Shown here: positions 46,668 to 57,800 of the stretch, piece after piece
How the letters are laid out: every line of letters starts with the position of its first letter
Numbering within the stretch: position 1 is the first letter of the stretch
Origin: Tautonia plasticadhaerens
GTDB taxonomy: Bacteria; Planctomycetota; Planctomycetia; Isosphaerales; Isosphaeraceae
DNA length: 64,000 bases
Direction of reading: 5' to 3'
Assembly: GCF_007752535.1 (NCBI RefSeq)
Contig: NZ_CP036426.1
Coordinates: 6,448,001-6,512,000, forward strand
Notes under the pieces: model-generated
The model's input: only the letters and a program-made list of their open reading frames with translations
Told to the model about the DNA's origin: nothing
Database searches by the model: none
Position numbers and translations under genes: made by a program

Positions 46668-47753
46668 TCAAGCAGCGCGGCGGCGCTGATCGTAACCGCC
46701 GCCGGGGGTGCTGCACCACCGGTCGCTTGAGGTGCAGTCTGCTTGGCACGTCTCGTTGTTCCATCGCGCCCGATAGAGCGAGGCCAGCTCCTCCTTGCTC
46801 GCCTGGTCGGGGTCCAGGATCGTCGTCACGACCACGATCGACCGCGTCCGGAACCCCGGCTGCTCCACCCGGACGCGGACCTCGCGGACGGTGAACGACT
46901 CGGGCAAGGCGTTGTAGGTCTCGCGGTCCACCGACCGGATCGATGACGGCTTCCTCCAGACGACCAGGTGGTCATCCTTGCCCAGGCGCTTGCCCTTGCG
47001 GAAGTCGGCCCGGCGGTGCGCCGAGAGGCGGCTGACGGTGTCGACCCCGCGCTGCTTCAGCAGGTGCATGCCCACCCAGCCCGACATCAGGCGATCTCCC
47101 AGCAACACGTCGCCGGGGCGAAGGACGTCCCAGAGCCGCCGCAGGAGGCTGACCTCGCCCTGGCCCTTGCCGGCGTAGCGGCAGATCCCCAGGTCGAGGA
47201 TCGCGCCGCACGAGAGCGAGATGATCGCGCCGATGCGCGCGGGGGCGAAGTTCGTCCCGGGGACCTGGTTGTAGGTCAGCGGATACTCGCGCCGGTTCTC
47301 CTCGGTGTCGGGCATCGAGACCGTCGAGCCGTCGAAGAGGCAGACGCGGCGCCCCTTCCACAGCCACTGACGATCGACCTGCGCGTCGAGGTTGCGCCCG
47401 ACGAGGCGGGCCACGGCGGCGAAGAACCGCTCGGGCAGGCGGCCCCTCGCCTGGCAGTAGGCGCCGGTCTCCGAGCTGCACGGCTCGAGCCCCTGCGAGG
47501 CGCGATGGGCGATCAGCCGGGCCACGGCGGCGCGGCAGGATCGGTCGGCGTTGAGGACCTGGGCGAGGAAGACCCCGAGGGTGACCAGGGGCGTGAAGAT
47601 GCGGTCCTTCCAGCGAGAGGGGACCTCGCGGAGCGCCCCTTCGAGTCCCGCCGTCGAGAGGACGTCGGCGAAGGGGAGGCCGTCCTGCTGGAGGAACTGC
47701 TGGCGAAGGGAGTCAACCTGTTGGCGAAGGCGTCCATCGGCGCGGCCATGCAT
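46668..47753 (-). pseudogene. IS4 transposase, N-terminal part
   Basis: Codons 1-331 (47753 to about 46761) are normal IS4 transposase: DRIFTPLVTLGVFLAQVLNA, the catalytic-Asp regions VCLFDGSTVSMPDT and PGDVLLGDRLMSGWVG, up to EELASLYRARW. The remaining 30 codons to the stop at 46668 are read from the inserted unit. The Y and R of the Y-R-E-K signature are present, the E and K are not, so this product alone should be inactive. Confidence 0.9.
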
Positions 47754-48036
47754 CGCTCGGGCTCCTGGCGGGCGACGTGGGTTGCGTCTCCATCAGAGCC
47801 GGAACGCCGACATCTTCCTATCCCGCTCTCGCGCGGCCGTTTGCGGAAATCTAAGTGCCATTCGTCGACCACACCGAAGCACGCAATTGGTAGGGGTAGC
47901 GAATCTAACTACTATCGGACCAATAGTCGAAGTTCAGGGCAAACTTGGCAAGCTGAACTGAAGGGAGAGCGGATCCTTTCCGAAGTCTTGCCATCGCTTG
48001 TTAGAGCGGCGAAAGTAGGGCAGATGATGTATGTAA

Positions 48037-48943
48037 GAAGCCCTGACAAAACCGGGTGAATCACATCACATCCTGGTGGAGGATACGGAAGCAGATGACA
48101 CAGGCCGCCAGGGTCGTCCAGGCGTCCTGGATCACCCCCAGCCGGTCGTACCGCACCCGCATCCGCCGCAGGCCCTTGATCCAGCCGATCGTCCGCTCCA
48201 CCACCCAGCGGACCTTGCCCAGCCCGCTGCCGTGCGGTGTCCGACGCTTGGCGATGTGCGGCTCGATGCCCATCCAACGCAGTAACGCCCTCGTCCCCTC
48301 GCTGTCGTAGCCCCGGTCGGCATACAGGTCATCCGGCAACTGCTTCGGCCTGCCCGGTTTGCCGGCGACGCTCGGGAAGTCGAGCACCAGCGGGATGATC
48401 TGGCGGTGGTCGCTCTCGTTGGCCCCGGCGGTGCGGATCGCCAGCGGCACTCCGGTGCGACTGACCATCACCGTGTGCTTCGTGCCCTTCCTGCTGCGGT
48501 CGACGGGGCTCGGGCCGGTCGCCTCGCCGCCGCCGGAGGCCCGCACCGTCACGCCGTCGACGACCACCGTGTCGGTCTCCAGCTTGCCAGCCTTGCGGAG
48601 CAGCCTCAGCAGGTCGGCATGGAGGCGGTCCCAGATGCCGGCCTCCTCCCAGGCCCGCAGCCGGCGATGGGCGGTGCGACCTGAGCAGCCGAGTTCCTGC
48701 GGGACATCCTCCCAGCGATTGCCGGTGGCCAGGACGAACCAGATGACACGCAGGGCGACCCGGTGCCCGATCGGCGGACGCCCGCCGTAGGGGCCGATGG
48801 CCGGTTCCGGCGGCAGGTGGTGGGCAACCAGATCGAAGAACTCGTCCGGCATGTGGGCGCTCGCCATGGTGGTGTCTCCTTCGGTTCGGAGGAAAACAGC
48901 ACCAGGGCGCAAACTCCATGCCACACGGTTTTGTCAGGGCTTC
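48037..48943 (-). mobile_element. IS5-family insertion sequence
   Basis: Perfect 18-bp inverted ends GAAGCCCTGACAAAACCG (48037-48054 and complement of 48926-48943) and a 3-bp TAA duplication (48034-48036, 48944-48946), the target pattern expected for IS5 relatives. One transposase gene. Complete and possibly active. Confidence 0.93.
48061..48867 (-). CDS. IS5-family transposase
   Basis: 268 residues from the ATG at 48867, set by AAGGAGACACCACC upstream. N-terminal helix-turn-helix domain (GYxxxR-like RVIWFVLATGNRWEDVPQEL, then CSGRTAHRRLRAWEEAG). DDE residues lie in DTVVVDGVTVRASGGGEATG, DDLYADRGYDSEGTRALL and VERTIGWIKGLRRMRVRYDR. Intact. Confidence 0.93.
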   Translation of the reverse strand: MASAHMPDEFFDLVAHHLPPEPAIGPYGGRPPIGHRVALRVIWFVLATGNRWEDVPQELGCSGRTAHRRLRAWEEAGIWDRLHADLLRLLRKAGKLETDTVVVDGVTVRASGGGEATGPSPVDRSRKGTKHTVMVSRTGVPLAIRTAGANESDHRQIIPLVLDFPSVAGKPGRPKQLPDDLYADRGYDSEGTRALLRWMGIEPHIAKRRTPHGSGLGKVRWVVERTIGWIKGLRRMRVRYDRLGVIQDAWTTLAACVICFRILHQDVM

Positions 48944-48946
48944 TAA

Positions 48947-50390
48947 TGCTACTCCGTTAAATCATACGAACGATCGACTGCTGCGGTTCGTACCGAGGGT
49001 ATGAACCGGACCTACACCCCCGACTTAAACCCCGACGTCCTCGACCGCCTCGCCGCGTATGCCGCCTCCTTCCGCGCCGACTTCAACCGGCCCCGCCAGG
49101 CCGCCTGGTGCGGCGTCTACCTCCGCGGCCTGGTCCAGGACGGGGACCGCAAGAGCGTCGAGCCGATGGCCGCCCGCGTCCCCCTGTCGGAGGGGCTCGA
49201 CGTCGCCGACCCCGACCAGGCCCTGCAGCAGTTCCTCGGCCAGAGCACCTGGGACGAGCAAGCGGTCCTGAGCCGCTACCGGGCCACGATGGCGGCGAAG
49301 TTCGCCGACCCGGCCGGCATCTTCGTGATCGATGACACCACCTTCCCCAAGCAGGGCACGCACTCCGTCGGCGTGCAGCGGCAGTACTGCGGCGCCCTGG
49401 GCAAGAAGGCCAACTGCCAGTGCGCCGTCAGCGTCCACTACGTCGCCCCGAGGGGGCACTACCCGCTGAACATGCGGCTCTACCTCCCGGAGGGCTGGCT
49501 GGCCGACCCGAAGCGACTGGATAAGGCCAAGGTGCCCGAGGCCGAGCGGCGGTCGCTGACCAAGGGTCAGATCGCCCTGGAGTTGCTCGACCGCATCCGC
49601 GCCGAAGGGCTGCCGGGCGGGCTCGTCGTGGCCGACAGCGGCTACGGCGTCTCGGGCCCGTTCCGCGACGGCCTGGCCGAGCGGGGCCTGCACTACGTCG
49701 TCGGCGTGACCGACGAGATGCTGGTCTTCACCGAGGAGCCGAGGTGGGACGAGCCCAAGGCCGGGACGGGCGGGCGGCCGCAGAAGCGGCGTCGCCTGGC
49801 CGAGGGCTCGCCCCGGCCGGTGGGCCTGAAGGAGCTGGCGGCGCGGACGCCGCGCCGGAAGGTGACGTGGCGGGAGGGGACCAAGGGCCCGATGTGGGGC
49901 CGATTCGCCTGGCTGCGCGTTTGGCCGGGCCAGGGATGGGCGACAGGCGATTGCGCCGGGGCGGAGCCGATCTGGCTGCTGATCGAGGAGCAGGCCGACG
50001 GCAAGCTGAAGTACGCCTTCAGCAACCTCCCGGCCGATACCAGCCGGATCCGCGCGGTGCGCCTGTGGCGGAGTCGCTGGCCGGTGGAGCTCGGGTACCA
50101 GCAGATGAAGGAGGAACTGGGGCTGGACCACCACGAGGGCCGCTCGTGGCGGGGCTTCCACCATCACGCCTGCCTGGTGATGTTGGCCTTCGGGTTCCTC
50201 ACCCTGGAGCGACGCCGAGCCCGTCGGGGGCGATCCCGGCCGGGCAAAAAGGGGGAGGCCGAGCGCCGGTGATCACGGTGCCGGCGATCCGCCGGGCGTT
50301 GCAGCGGCTGCTGGCGCCGGTCAGCCGGCCGGACTGCGCGCACTGCCGGCCCTGGCTCACCCGCTCCAAGACCAAGCTAACGGAGTAGTA
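48947..50390 (+). mobile_element. IS701-family insertion sequence
   Basis: Ends TGCTACTCCGTTA and the complement TACTACTCCGTTA (one mismatch) with a 4-bp CTAA duplication (48943-48946 and 50391-50394), matching the YTAR target preference of IS701. The left duplication includes the last base of the neighbouring IS5 element. Confidence 0.85.
49001..50272 (+). CDS. IS701-family transposase
   Basis: 423 residues. IS701 features in order: RPRQAAWCGVYLRGLVQDGD with RKSVEPMAARV, catalytic Asp in GIFVIDDTTFPKQGTHSVGV, QYCGALGKKANCQCAVSVHY, second Asp in GGLVVADSGYGVSGPFRDGL, and the glutamate region WPVELGYQQMKEELGLDHHE. The frame is intact, so the element may be active. Confidence 0.93.
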   Translation: MNRTYTPDLNPDVLDRLAAYAASFRADFNRPRQAAWCGVYLRGLVQDGDRKSVEPMAARVPLSEGLDVADPDQALQQFLGQSTWDEQAVLSRYRATMAAKFADPAGIFVIDDTTFPKQGTHSVGVQRQYCGALGKKANCQCAVSVHYVAPRGHYPLNMRLYLPEGWLADPKRLDKAKVPEAERRSLTKGQIALELLDRIRAEGLPGGLVVADSGYGVSGPFRDGLAERGLHYVVGVTDEMLVFTEEPRWDEPKAGTGGRPQKRRRLAEGSPRPVGLKELAARTPRRKVTWREGTKGPMWGRFAWLRVWPGQGWATGDCAGAEPIWLLIEEQADGKLKYAFSNLPADTSRIRAVRLWRSRWPVELGYQQMKEELGLDHHEGRSWRGFHHHACLVMLAFGFLTLERRRARRGRSRPGKKGEAERR

Positions 50391-50492
50391 CTAATCGTCC
50401 GGGAGAGGGGATGGCTCTGCTCCGGCGGCTACGCTCCCACCTCCGCCAGATTATGGCCTTTTGTTCACACTTCGGAAGAGGGGCGGTGCTTA

Positions 50493-51783
50493 GGCGGATT
50501 CTGGAAAATAATTCGTCCGCTAGATTTTTGTACAATGTCTGCCTCCCCATGCCGGAGGTAGCGTCATGGAACTGAGCCCTTTGATGTGCTCGTGGTTGAT
50601 GGAAACCGCCCATTCCTTCCACGGTGCTCAACGTCGTCGGTTCATGGCCCAGACGGTCGAGGCCTTCGACCTCAGTCAACGTCAAGCGGCCACCCACCTG
50701 GGCTGGGCACGAGATACCGTGCGCAAGGGCCTCCACGAACTCCACTCCGGGATCACCTGCCTCGACAACTTCTCCGCCCGGGGACGCAAGCCCGTCGAGG
50801 CGCATCTGCCGCACCTCCTGGAGGACATCGCCGATCTGGTCCACGACCAACTCCAGGCCGATCCGACCTTCCAGACCACCCGGCTGTATTGCCGGGTGTC
50901 CGCTGCGGAAGTCCGCAAGCAGTTGATCGACCGCAAGGGCTATCCCGAGACGCAGATGCCGTCGATCACGACCATCACGGCCAAGCTGAACCGGTTGGGA
51001 TTCCGACTGCGACCCGTGACCAAGTGTAAACCTCAAAAAAACCGAAGGAAACCGATGCCATATTCCAGCGATTGGACCTGGTCCATCAACGTGCCGCCCA
51101 GTCCACGGACACGCTCCGTTTGTCCCTGGATGCCAAGGCTCCGGTCCTCATCGGACCATTCTCCCGTGGGGGGAAGAGTCGGCTCGGGACCGCCGGTGTG
51201 GACCATGACTTCAAGCCGTGGGGCCGCTTGACGCCGTTCGGTCTGTTCCTCCCCGATTCCAAGGAGTTGGACCTCTATTTCACCGCCTCGAAGGTGACGA
51301 GCGACTTCATCGTGGATCGCCTGGAAGAGTGGTGGGCGGCGAACCGAGCTCGGTTCCCCCGGATCGAGCGGTTGCTGTTGGACCTGGACAACGGCCCGGA
51401 GAATCACAGCCGCCGCAGCCAGTTCGTGTATCGGTTGGTGCAGTTGGCCCAGAAGGAGCAGATCACGATCGAGTTGGCGTACTACCCTCCGTACCACAGC
51501 AAGTACAACCCGATCGAGCGTTGTTGGGGTGTGCTGGAGGTGTACTGGAACGGGGAGTTGCTGGACAGCGAGGCCGCCGTGCTCGGGTTCGCACGGAGCA
51601 TGACCTACGGGGGGAAGCATCCGCAGGTCTCTCGGGTGAGTCAGACCTACTCCAGTGGGGTGTGCCGAAGCACCAAGGAGATGAAACGGTTGGAGCAGTG
51701 CCTTCAACGGCTCCCGGGCCTGGAGAAGTGGTCAGTCATCATTCCGCCCCCTAAACCGGACGAATTATTTTCTTGAAGCCGCC
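50493..51783 (+). mobile_element. ISAzo13-family insertion sequence
   Basis: Imperfect 27-bp inverted ends beginning GGCGG and sharing GAAAATAATTCGTCCG (three mismatches overall), flanked by TTA at 50490-50492 and 51784-51786. The transposase is split between two frames. It sits about 115 bases upstream of the first caspase gene. Confidence 0.85.
50566..51776 (+). pseudogene. ISAzo13-family transposase, split by a -1 frameshift
   Basis: The first frame (50566 to about 51041) reads FMAQTVEAFDLSQRQAATHL, CLDNFSARGRKPVEAHLPHL and SAAEVRKQLIDRKGYPETQ up to KPQKN. The second, in the -1 frame, continues KPKETDAIFQRLDLVHQ, SLDAKAPVLIGPFSRGGKSR, SKVTSDFIVDRLEEWWAANR, LDLDNGPENHSRRSQF and YYPPYHSKYNPIERCWGVLE. 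The join is at seven A residues (51035-51041) forming A-AAA-AAC in frame, a classical slippery heptamer. Either programmed frameshifting or a one-base deletion. Confidence 0.85.
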
Positions 51784-51899
51784 TTAGCCCCCGGCCAGTC
51801 TGTCAAGTCACGCTCTGACCGCAATAGGCGATTCGACCTGTAGGAGGATGGGCCGGGGTGCCGTAGCCCCTCGCTGCCCCATCGTGTGGAGCACTCGCC

Positions 51900-54800
51900 A
51901 TGATCGGGTTCCGGCAAAGCCATGCCGTTGTTATCGGAATCGACAATTATCAGGACAACATCCCTCCACTTAGCACGGCGGTCAATGATGCCCGGCGAGT
52001 GGCGGAGGTGCTGAAGGCTACAGGGGGATACTCTGTTGATCTCTTGACCGACGCCACACTGGACCGCATTAAAACCTGTTTTGCGCGGACATTGAAGGAC
52101 AATGTAAATGCTAACGACCGTCTTCTGGTCTACTTCGCCGGCCACGGTTTGATCCTCGTCGGTGACGATGGGCCGGCCGGCTACTTAGTCCCGCAAGATG
52201 CGCGGCGGGAGGCTCACGAGACCTTCCTGCCGATGACCGAGCTGAACGGGTATCTGGAGGAGTTTCCCTGCCGCCATCTCCTGCTGGTCCTGGACTGCTG
52301 TTTCGCCGGGGCGTTTCGCTGGTCGACCACCCGGGACCTCAGGCCGTTGCCGGAAATCATCCACCGCGAGCGGTACGACCGATATATCCGGGACCGGGCC
52401 TGGCAGGTCCTCACCTCGGCCGCCTACGATCAAAAGGCGCTGGACTATTTCGCCGGCCGGGAGGCCGACGAGCGGGGCCATTCCCCGTTCGCGGCGGCCC
52501 TGATCTCGGCCTTGGAGGGGGAGCCGGAGGCGCTCGAGTACCTCCCGCTGGCACGCCGCCACGGGGTCGTCACCGCGACGGAGCTGTACCTCTATCTCCG
52601 CGAGCGAGTCGAGGTCGGCGATGACCTGTTCGGCCACCGCCAGACCCCCGGGTACTGGCCGCTGCAGAAGCACGACAAAGGGGAGTACATCCACCTCGTC
52701 CCCGGCCACCCGTTGAACCTCCCGCCGGCGCCTCCCCTGGACGAGGCGAACAATCCCTGGCGCGGCCTGCAATCCTACAATGAGGAGCATGCCCCGCTGT
52801 TCTTCGGCCGTTCGAAGTTCGTCGCCGACTTGGTCGAGTGGGTGGAGGCGAATCCCCTGACGGTCGTGCTGGGCGCCTCGGGCACGGGGAAGTCGAGCAT
52901 CGTCAAGGCCGGGCTGCTCCCGTCACTCCGCTCGCAAGGAACCGGCTCCTGGAGCATCCTGCCTCCGCTGCGGCCGGGCCGGTCACCGCTGGCGACCCTG
53001 GCCGCGCTGGTGCTGCCCGGCGAGTCGACCGACCCCAATGCCGTTGTCGCGCGGCTGCTCGCCGCCGACCCCGACGCCCTCGCCCGCCGCGTGGCTGCCT
53101 GGTGCGCCTCGACCCAGGCCCCGACGGGCTCGCTGGAAGCAGGGCGGCTGCTCCTGGTGGTCGACCAGTTCGAGGAGCTGGTGACCGACTGCTGGGATGC
53201 CGACGAGCGTGCGATGTTCCAGGTCCAGCTCGAGCGTGCGCTGGCGGACTGCCCCGACCGGTTTCGGGTCGTACTCACGCTCCGCTCGGATTTCGAGCCC
53301 CAGTTCGCCGACGCCGCCCTGGAGCGACGCTGGCAGGAGTCCCAGGTCGTCGTTCCGGTGATGACGCTCGACGAGTACCGCGAGGCGGTCGAGGGCCCGG
53401 CGTCGGCCCGGGTGCTGAGCTTCCGGGGGAAGGCCGGCTCCCAGGCCTTCATCGACCGGCTGATCGGCGACGTGGCCAACACGCCCGGCGTCCTGCCTCT
53501 GCTGTCCTTCACGCTCAGCGAGCTGTACCGCCGCTACCTCGGGCGGGGCTCCGACGACCGCACGCTGTCGGAGGAGGACTACGACGACCTGGGAGGGGTT
53601 GGGGGCTCCCTGCGCCACCGGGCGGAGGAGGTCTATCGGGACCTCCCCAGCGACGAGCACAGGGAGGTCATGCGTCGGGTGATGATGCGGATGATTTCCG
53701 TGGAGGGGGGGGAGCTGGCCCGGCGTCGCGTCCCGGATCGTGAGCTGAGCTATCTCGACCCCGAGGAGAGCGCCCGGGTCGGCGAGGTCATCGCCGGCCT
53801 CACCGCGGCCCGGCTTGTCGTCGAGGGCAAGGAGGCAGACGACGAGACCTACGTCGAGCCGGCCCACGACGAGTTGGTCCGGGGCTGGGACCGGCTCCTT
53901 GCCTGGAGTAGGGAGGGGCGCGAGCAGTTCGACCTGAGGCGCCTGCTGACGCCCGCGGCCTTCGACTGGAGCCGGGGCCAGGGGGGCACCTGGCACGCCA
54001 ACCCGAGGCTCGACCTCGTCCGGGACGCCGACTGGACCAATCGGGTCGAATCCGAGTTCGTTTTGGCGAGCCTCGACCGGCGTCGGAAGAACCGGCTGAC
54101 CCTGGTGGCCTCGATCGCGTCGGCGTTCGTCGTCCTCTCGCTCATCACGGTGTTCGCCCTGGGCCAGCGCCGCAGCGCCCTGCGCAACGAGGCGCAGGCC
54201 AATCAGGCGCGCGGCCGCTCGGAAGGCCGCCTCTACAACGCGAACCTCCGACTGGTCGAGGAGATCGGCGGGAGGAACCCCCGGCTCGCCCTGGACTACC
54301 TCGGCGACCCGGCTAAGAGCCCGCCCGCCCGCCGGGAATTCACCTGGAGATATATCCACAATAGATTTCGTTTCCCCGCCTCCATCGTCTTCCACGAGCC
54401 GGACGGCTCGGTCCGCTCACTCGACCTCTCCGAGGACTGGACGACCGCGGTGACCGCCCACTTCGACGGCGAGGTTACGCTTTGGGACGTCGCCTCGGGC
54501 GAGGAACGCCTCCGATGGACGGCGCACGGGGGGGCCGTGCTCGCCGCCCGCCTGTCCGCCGACGGCCGTCGGCTGGCGACCGCGGGCGACGACGGCACGG
54601 TTGCCTTTTGGGACGCCCGGGACGGCCGACGTGTGGGGGGGGCCGTCCGGCCCGGCGTCCTGGAGGGGCCCGATGAGGTCGCAAAATCCGCCGAGCTGGC
54701 GATCTCGTCCGACGGCCGGAGGGCGGCATCGATGATGGGGCCCTTCGGCGATTCGGTCCGCCTCTGGGACGTCGACCGCGGGGCCCTGGTCGCCGACCTC

Positions 54801-57800
54801 CCGTTCAGCGAGGTCGGAGACCTGGAGTTCTCGCCCGACTCGAGGACCCTGGCCGCCGGCGGGGTCATCCACCAGGACGGCGATCGGACCGGGCTGGTCC
54901 GGACCTGGGACGCCGATTCGGGCGAGGTGCGCCGATCGATCCGGATCGAGGGCCAGGAGGTCAGGGTCCTCGCCTTCACCCGGGACGGTCGCCGGCTCCT
55001 GTTGGCTACGTCCGCGGGGATGCAAGTCCGGGACGCCATGACTGGGCGATTCGAGGGGGCCGTCGCGGCACACTCCGAAGCGATCAGCGGGCTGTCCTGT
55101 TCGCCCGACGGCCGCTGGTTCGCCTCGGCGGGCGATGACGAGACGATCCGGATCTGGGACCTCGATACGAAGGCCGTGGTCGCCACGCTCCTGGCCGGGC
55201 GGGGCAACGACCTGCTCCGCTTCTCACCCGACGGCCGGTCGATCGCCGCGTCGTCGACCGAGTCGTTCATGAGGCACGAGCAGCTCGGGATGATCGCCCG
55301 ATGGGACATCGCGGCGCCCACCGGGCAGAACCGGCTCGACAGCCCGCCCCCGGTCGGTGCCATCGCCTTCTCGCCCTCCGACCCGAGGTATGTCTACGCC
55401 GCCGGGCAGGTGCTGTCCCTGTGGGATTCCCGGGAGGGGCAGGAGGTGCATCGGCTCGGCTCGACGGCGACGACGCTCGCCTTCGTCCCGTCCCCCCGAG
55501 GGGACGGCCTCGCCTCAGCCGGCGACGACGGCAAGGTCCGGATCTGGCGGCTGCCGCGATTCGTCGAGCTCGACCTCCCCGATTTCGGCACGCCGGAATC
55601 CGCGCTCTCGCCGGACGGGCGCCGGCTGGCCCTGGCCGCCGTCGGCGTGGTACGCGTCATCAACCTCGGGGACGGGGCGGTGGTTCACGAGTACCGCCCC
55701 GGGCTTGACTCCGTCCGCCGCCTCGCCTTCGACCGGACGGGGGAGGTCCTCGCGATCGTAGGGGACCGGCGGGGCAAGGCGTCTTCAGGCCCCTTCGACG
55801 CTCCCCCCCGGGCGCCGGCGGATAGGGAGGCCTCCGGGGGCACCGGCACGCGGCTGATCGTCCGCGACTTGGCTGGGGCAGAGGACCGATTCGACGTCCA
55901 CATCATCCCGGAATACCCGGAGGCAGTGGCGTTCTCGGGGGACGGGACCCGGATCGCCCTCGGCGGAGGGCTCATGGGGGGCCTGGAGGACGAGGACTTC
56001 AAGGTCCATGTCATCGACGCCCGCTCCGGGGCCCGGGTCGCCGGCCCGCTCTTCGGCCATGAGGGCGGCATCGGCGACCTGGTCTTCTCGCCCGTCGACC
56101 CGGACCTCCTGATCAGCGCCAACGGGTCGAACATTGAGGACGAGCAGCCCCGGGAGATCATCGTCTGGGACGTGGCGGCCGGCCAGGAGGTCGGCCGGAT
56201 CGAGGGGGAGCACGTCGGCGCGTCGATTGAGTGCCTGGCGATCTCCCGGGACGGGACGCTGCTGGCGTCGGTGGACATGGACGGCCGGCTGATCGTCTGG
56301 GATCTCGAGCGGCTCGAGGCAATCCTCGGCACCACCTACCGGGGAGGGATGCCCACATGTCTGACCTTCTCGGACGACAGGTCGACCCTGGTGACCGGGG
56401 TCTATGGCGAGGCCATCCGGGGGATCGCCTTGGACGTCGCGAGCGGCTCGATCGAAGGGCGATACCAGGTTTCGGGCGGGGGGTTCGAGTCCCAGGGCAA
56501 CCATTGCAGCGCGGACGGCTCGGTCCTGGTATCGATCGAGCAGGACCGGGGCGGGGCGATCGTCTGGGACCGCGGCCCGACCGACCGGCCGACCGAGTTG
56601 GAGGGGCACGAGGGGCCGGTCCTCGCCGTCGCGTACTCCGGCGACGGGGCCCGGGTCGCTTCGGCGGGGAGCGACGGGGCGATCCGCCTCTGGGACGCGG
56701 GCTCCGGCGCCCCGGTCGCGACGTTTCCCGGCGACGAGGGGCCGCTGACCGCCGTCGCGTTGTCGGCCGATGGCAGGGCCGTCGTATCGGGTGCGGAAGG
56801 CGGCCGGGTCACGCTCCGGGAGGCCGAGCGGGGAGAGGTCGTCAGGACCCTCGACGAGCATCGGGGGGCGGTCACCAGCCTGGAGTTCACCCGGGACGGC
56901 CGGGGACTGGTGTCGGCGGGGCTCGACGGGCGAGCGATCCTGCACCAGATGGAAGGGGCGGCGGAGCCGCGGGAATTCCGGGGCTTCGCCGGGTCCATCC
57001 ACGCGGCTCGGCCCTCGCCCGACGGACGGTTGCTGGCGACTGCGAACGACGACGGCACCATCCGGGTCTGGGGGCTCGACGACGGCGGGGTCCGAGAGGT
57101 GTTCGACGGGTACGGGGGGGCCGCGCTGGCTGTGGCCTTCTCGGACGACGGGGAGTGGCTGGCCTCCGTCGACTCCCGGGGGGGCGTCCGGCTCTGGCGG
57201 ACGTCGAGCTGGAGCGAGGCCGGGTTCTCAGCGATCTCCTCCCGGGTGACGTGGCCCTTGCTCGATACGTTCCTCGGCCTATCCGAGTCCGACCCGATAG
57301 TCGCCACCAAGGCGGGAGGCGTCGTCTCGGCATGGGACGCCCGGGACGGGGCGTACCTGGGCTCGACCCCAGGGCTGTCGACCTCCAACCGCTCGGACGC
57401 CCTGGCCGACAACGGGTCATTAGTCGTGTCGGCGCAGCCCGATCGGACGCTCCGCCTCTGGGATCCGCGCCGCGATCGCCAGCTCCGCTCGCTCGAGGGC
57501 CACGAGGACGACATCACCAGTGTCGCGATCGGCCCCGACTCCCGGACGATCGCGTCGGGGGACACCGGCGGGACTATCCTGCTCTGGGACGCGAACGGGG
57601 CCGGAGCTCCGGAGATCCTGGGGCGGGAACGGGGCATGATCGCCGACCTCCGATTCACGCCCGACGGCTCGACGCTCGCTTCCCTCGCTCTCTCGGAATT
57701 CGGGGCGATGGTCAGGCTGTGGGACGTCGCCGGGCGTCGGGAGCGCTGGGCGATCGACTCGTTCGTCCAGGGCCATCCCACCGAGATGGAGGTCACAGCC

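Larger units (their letters stand above)
44251..46757 (-). mobile_element. serine-recombinase unit inserted into the IS4 transposase gene
   Basis: About 2.5 kb between 7-bp direct repeats TGTTCCA (44244-44250 and 46757-46763; TGGAACA on the gene strand). It holds the large serine recombinase, a hairpin at one end and a short degraded frame upstream of the recombinase. Deleting one repeat plus the unit restores a continuous 472-codon IS4 transposase frame. No other cargo is seen. Confidence 0.8.
43813..47863 (-). mobile_element. IS4-family insertion sequence, interrupted
   Basis: Ends are exact 17-bp inverted repeats GAATGGCACTTAGATTT (43813-43829 and the complement of 47847-47863). They are flanked by an 11-bp target duplication GTCGACCACAC (43802-43812 and 47864-47874), the duplication size of several IS4 subgroups. 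It carries one minus-strand transposase split by a serine-recombinase unit. Confidence 0.93.
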
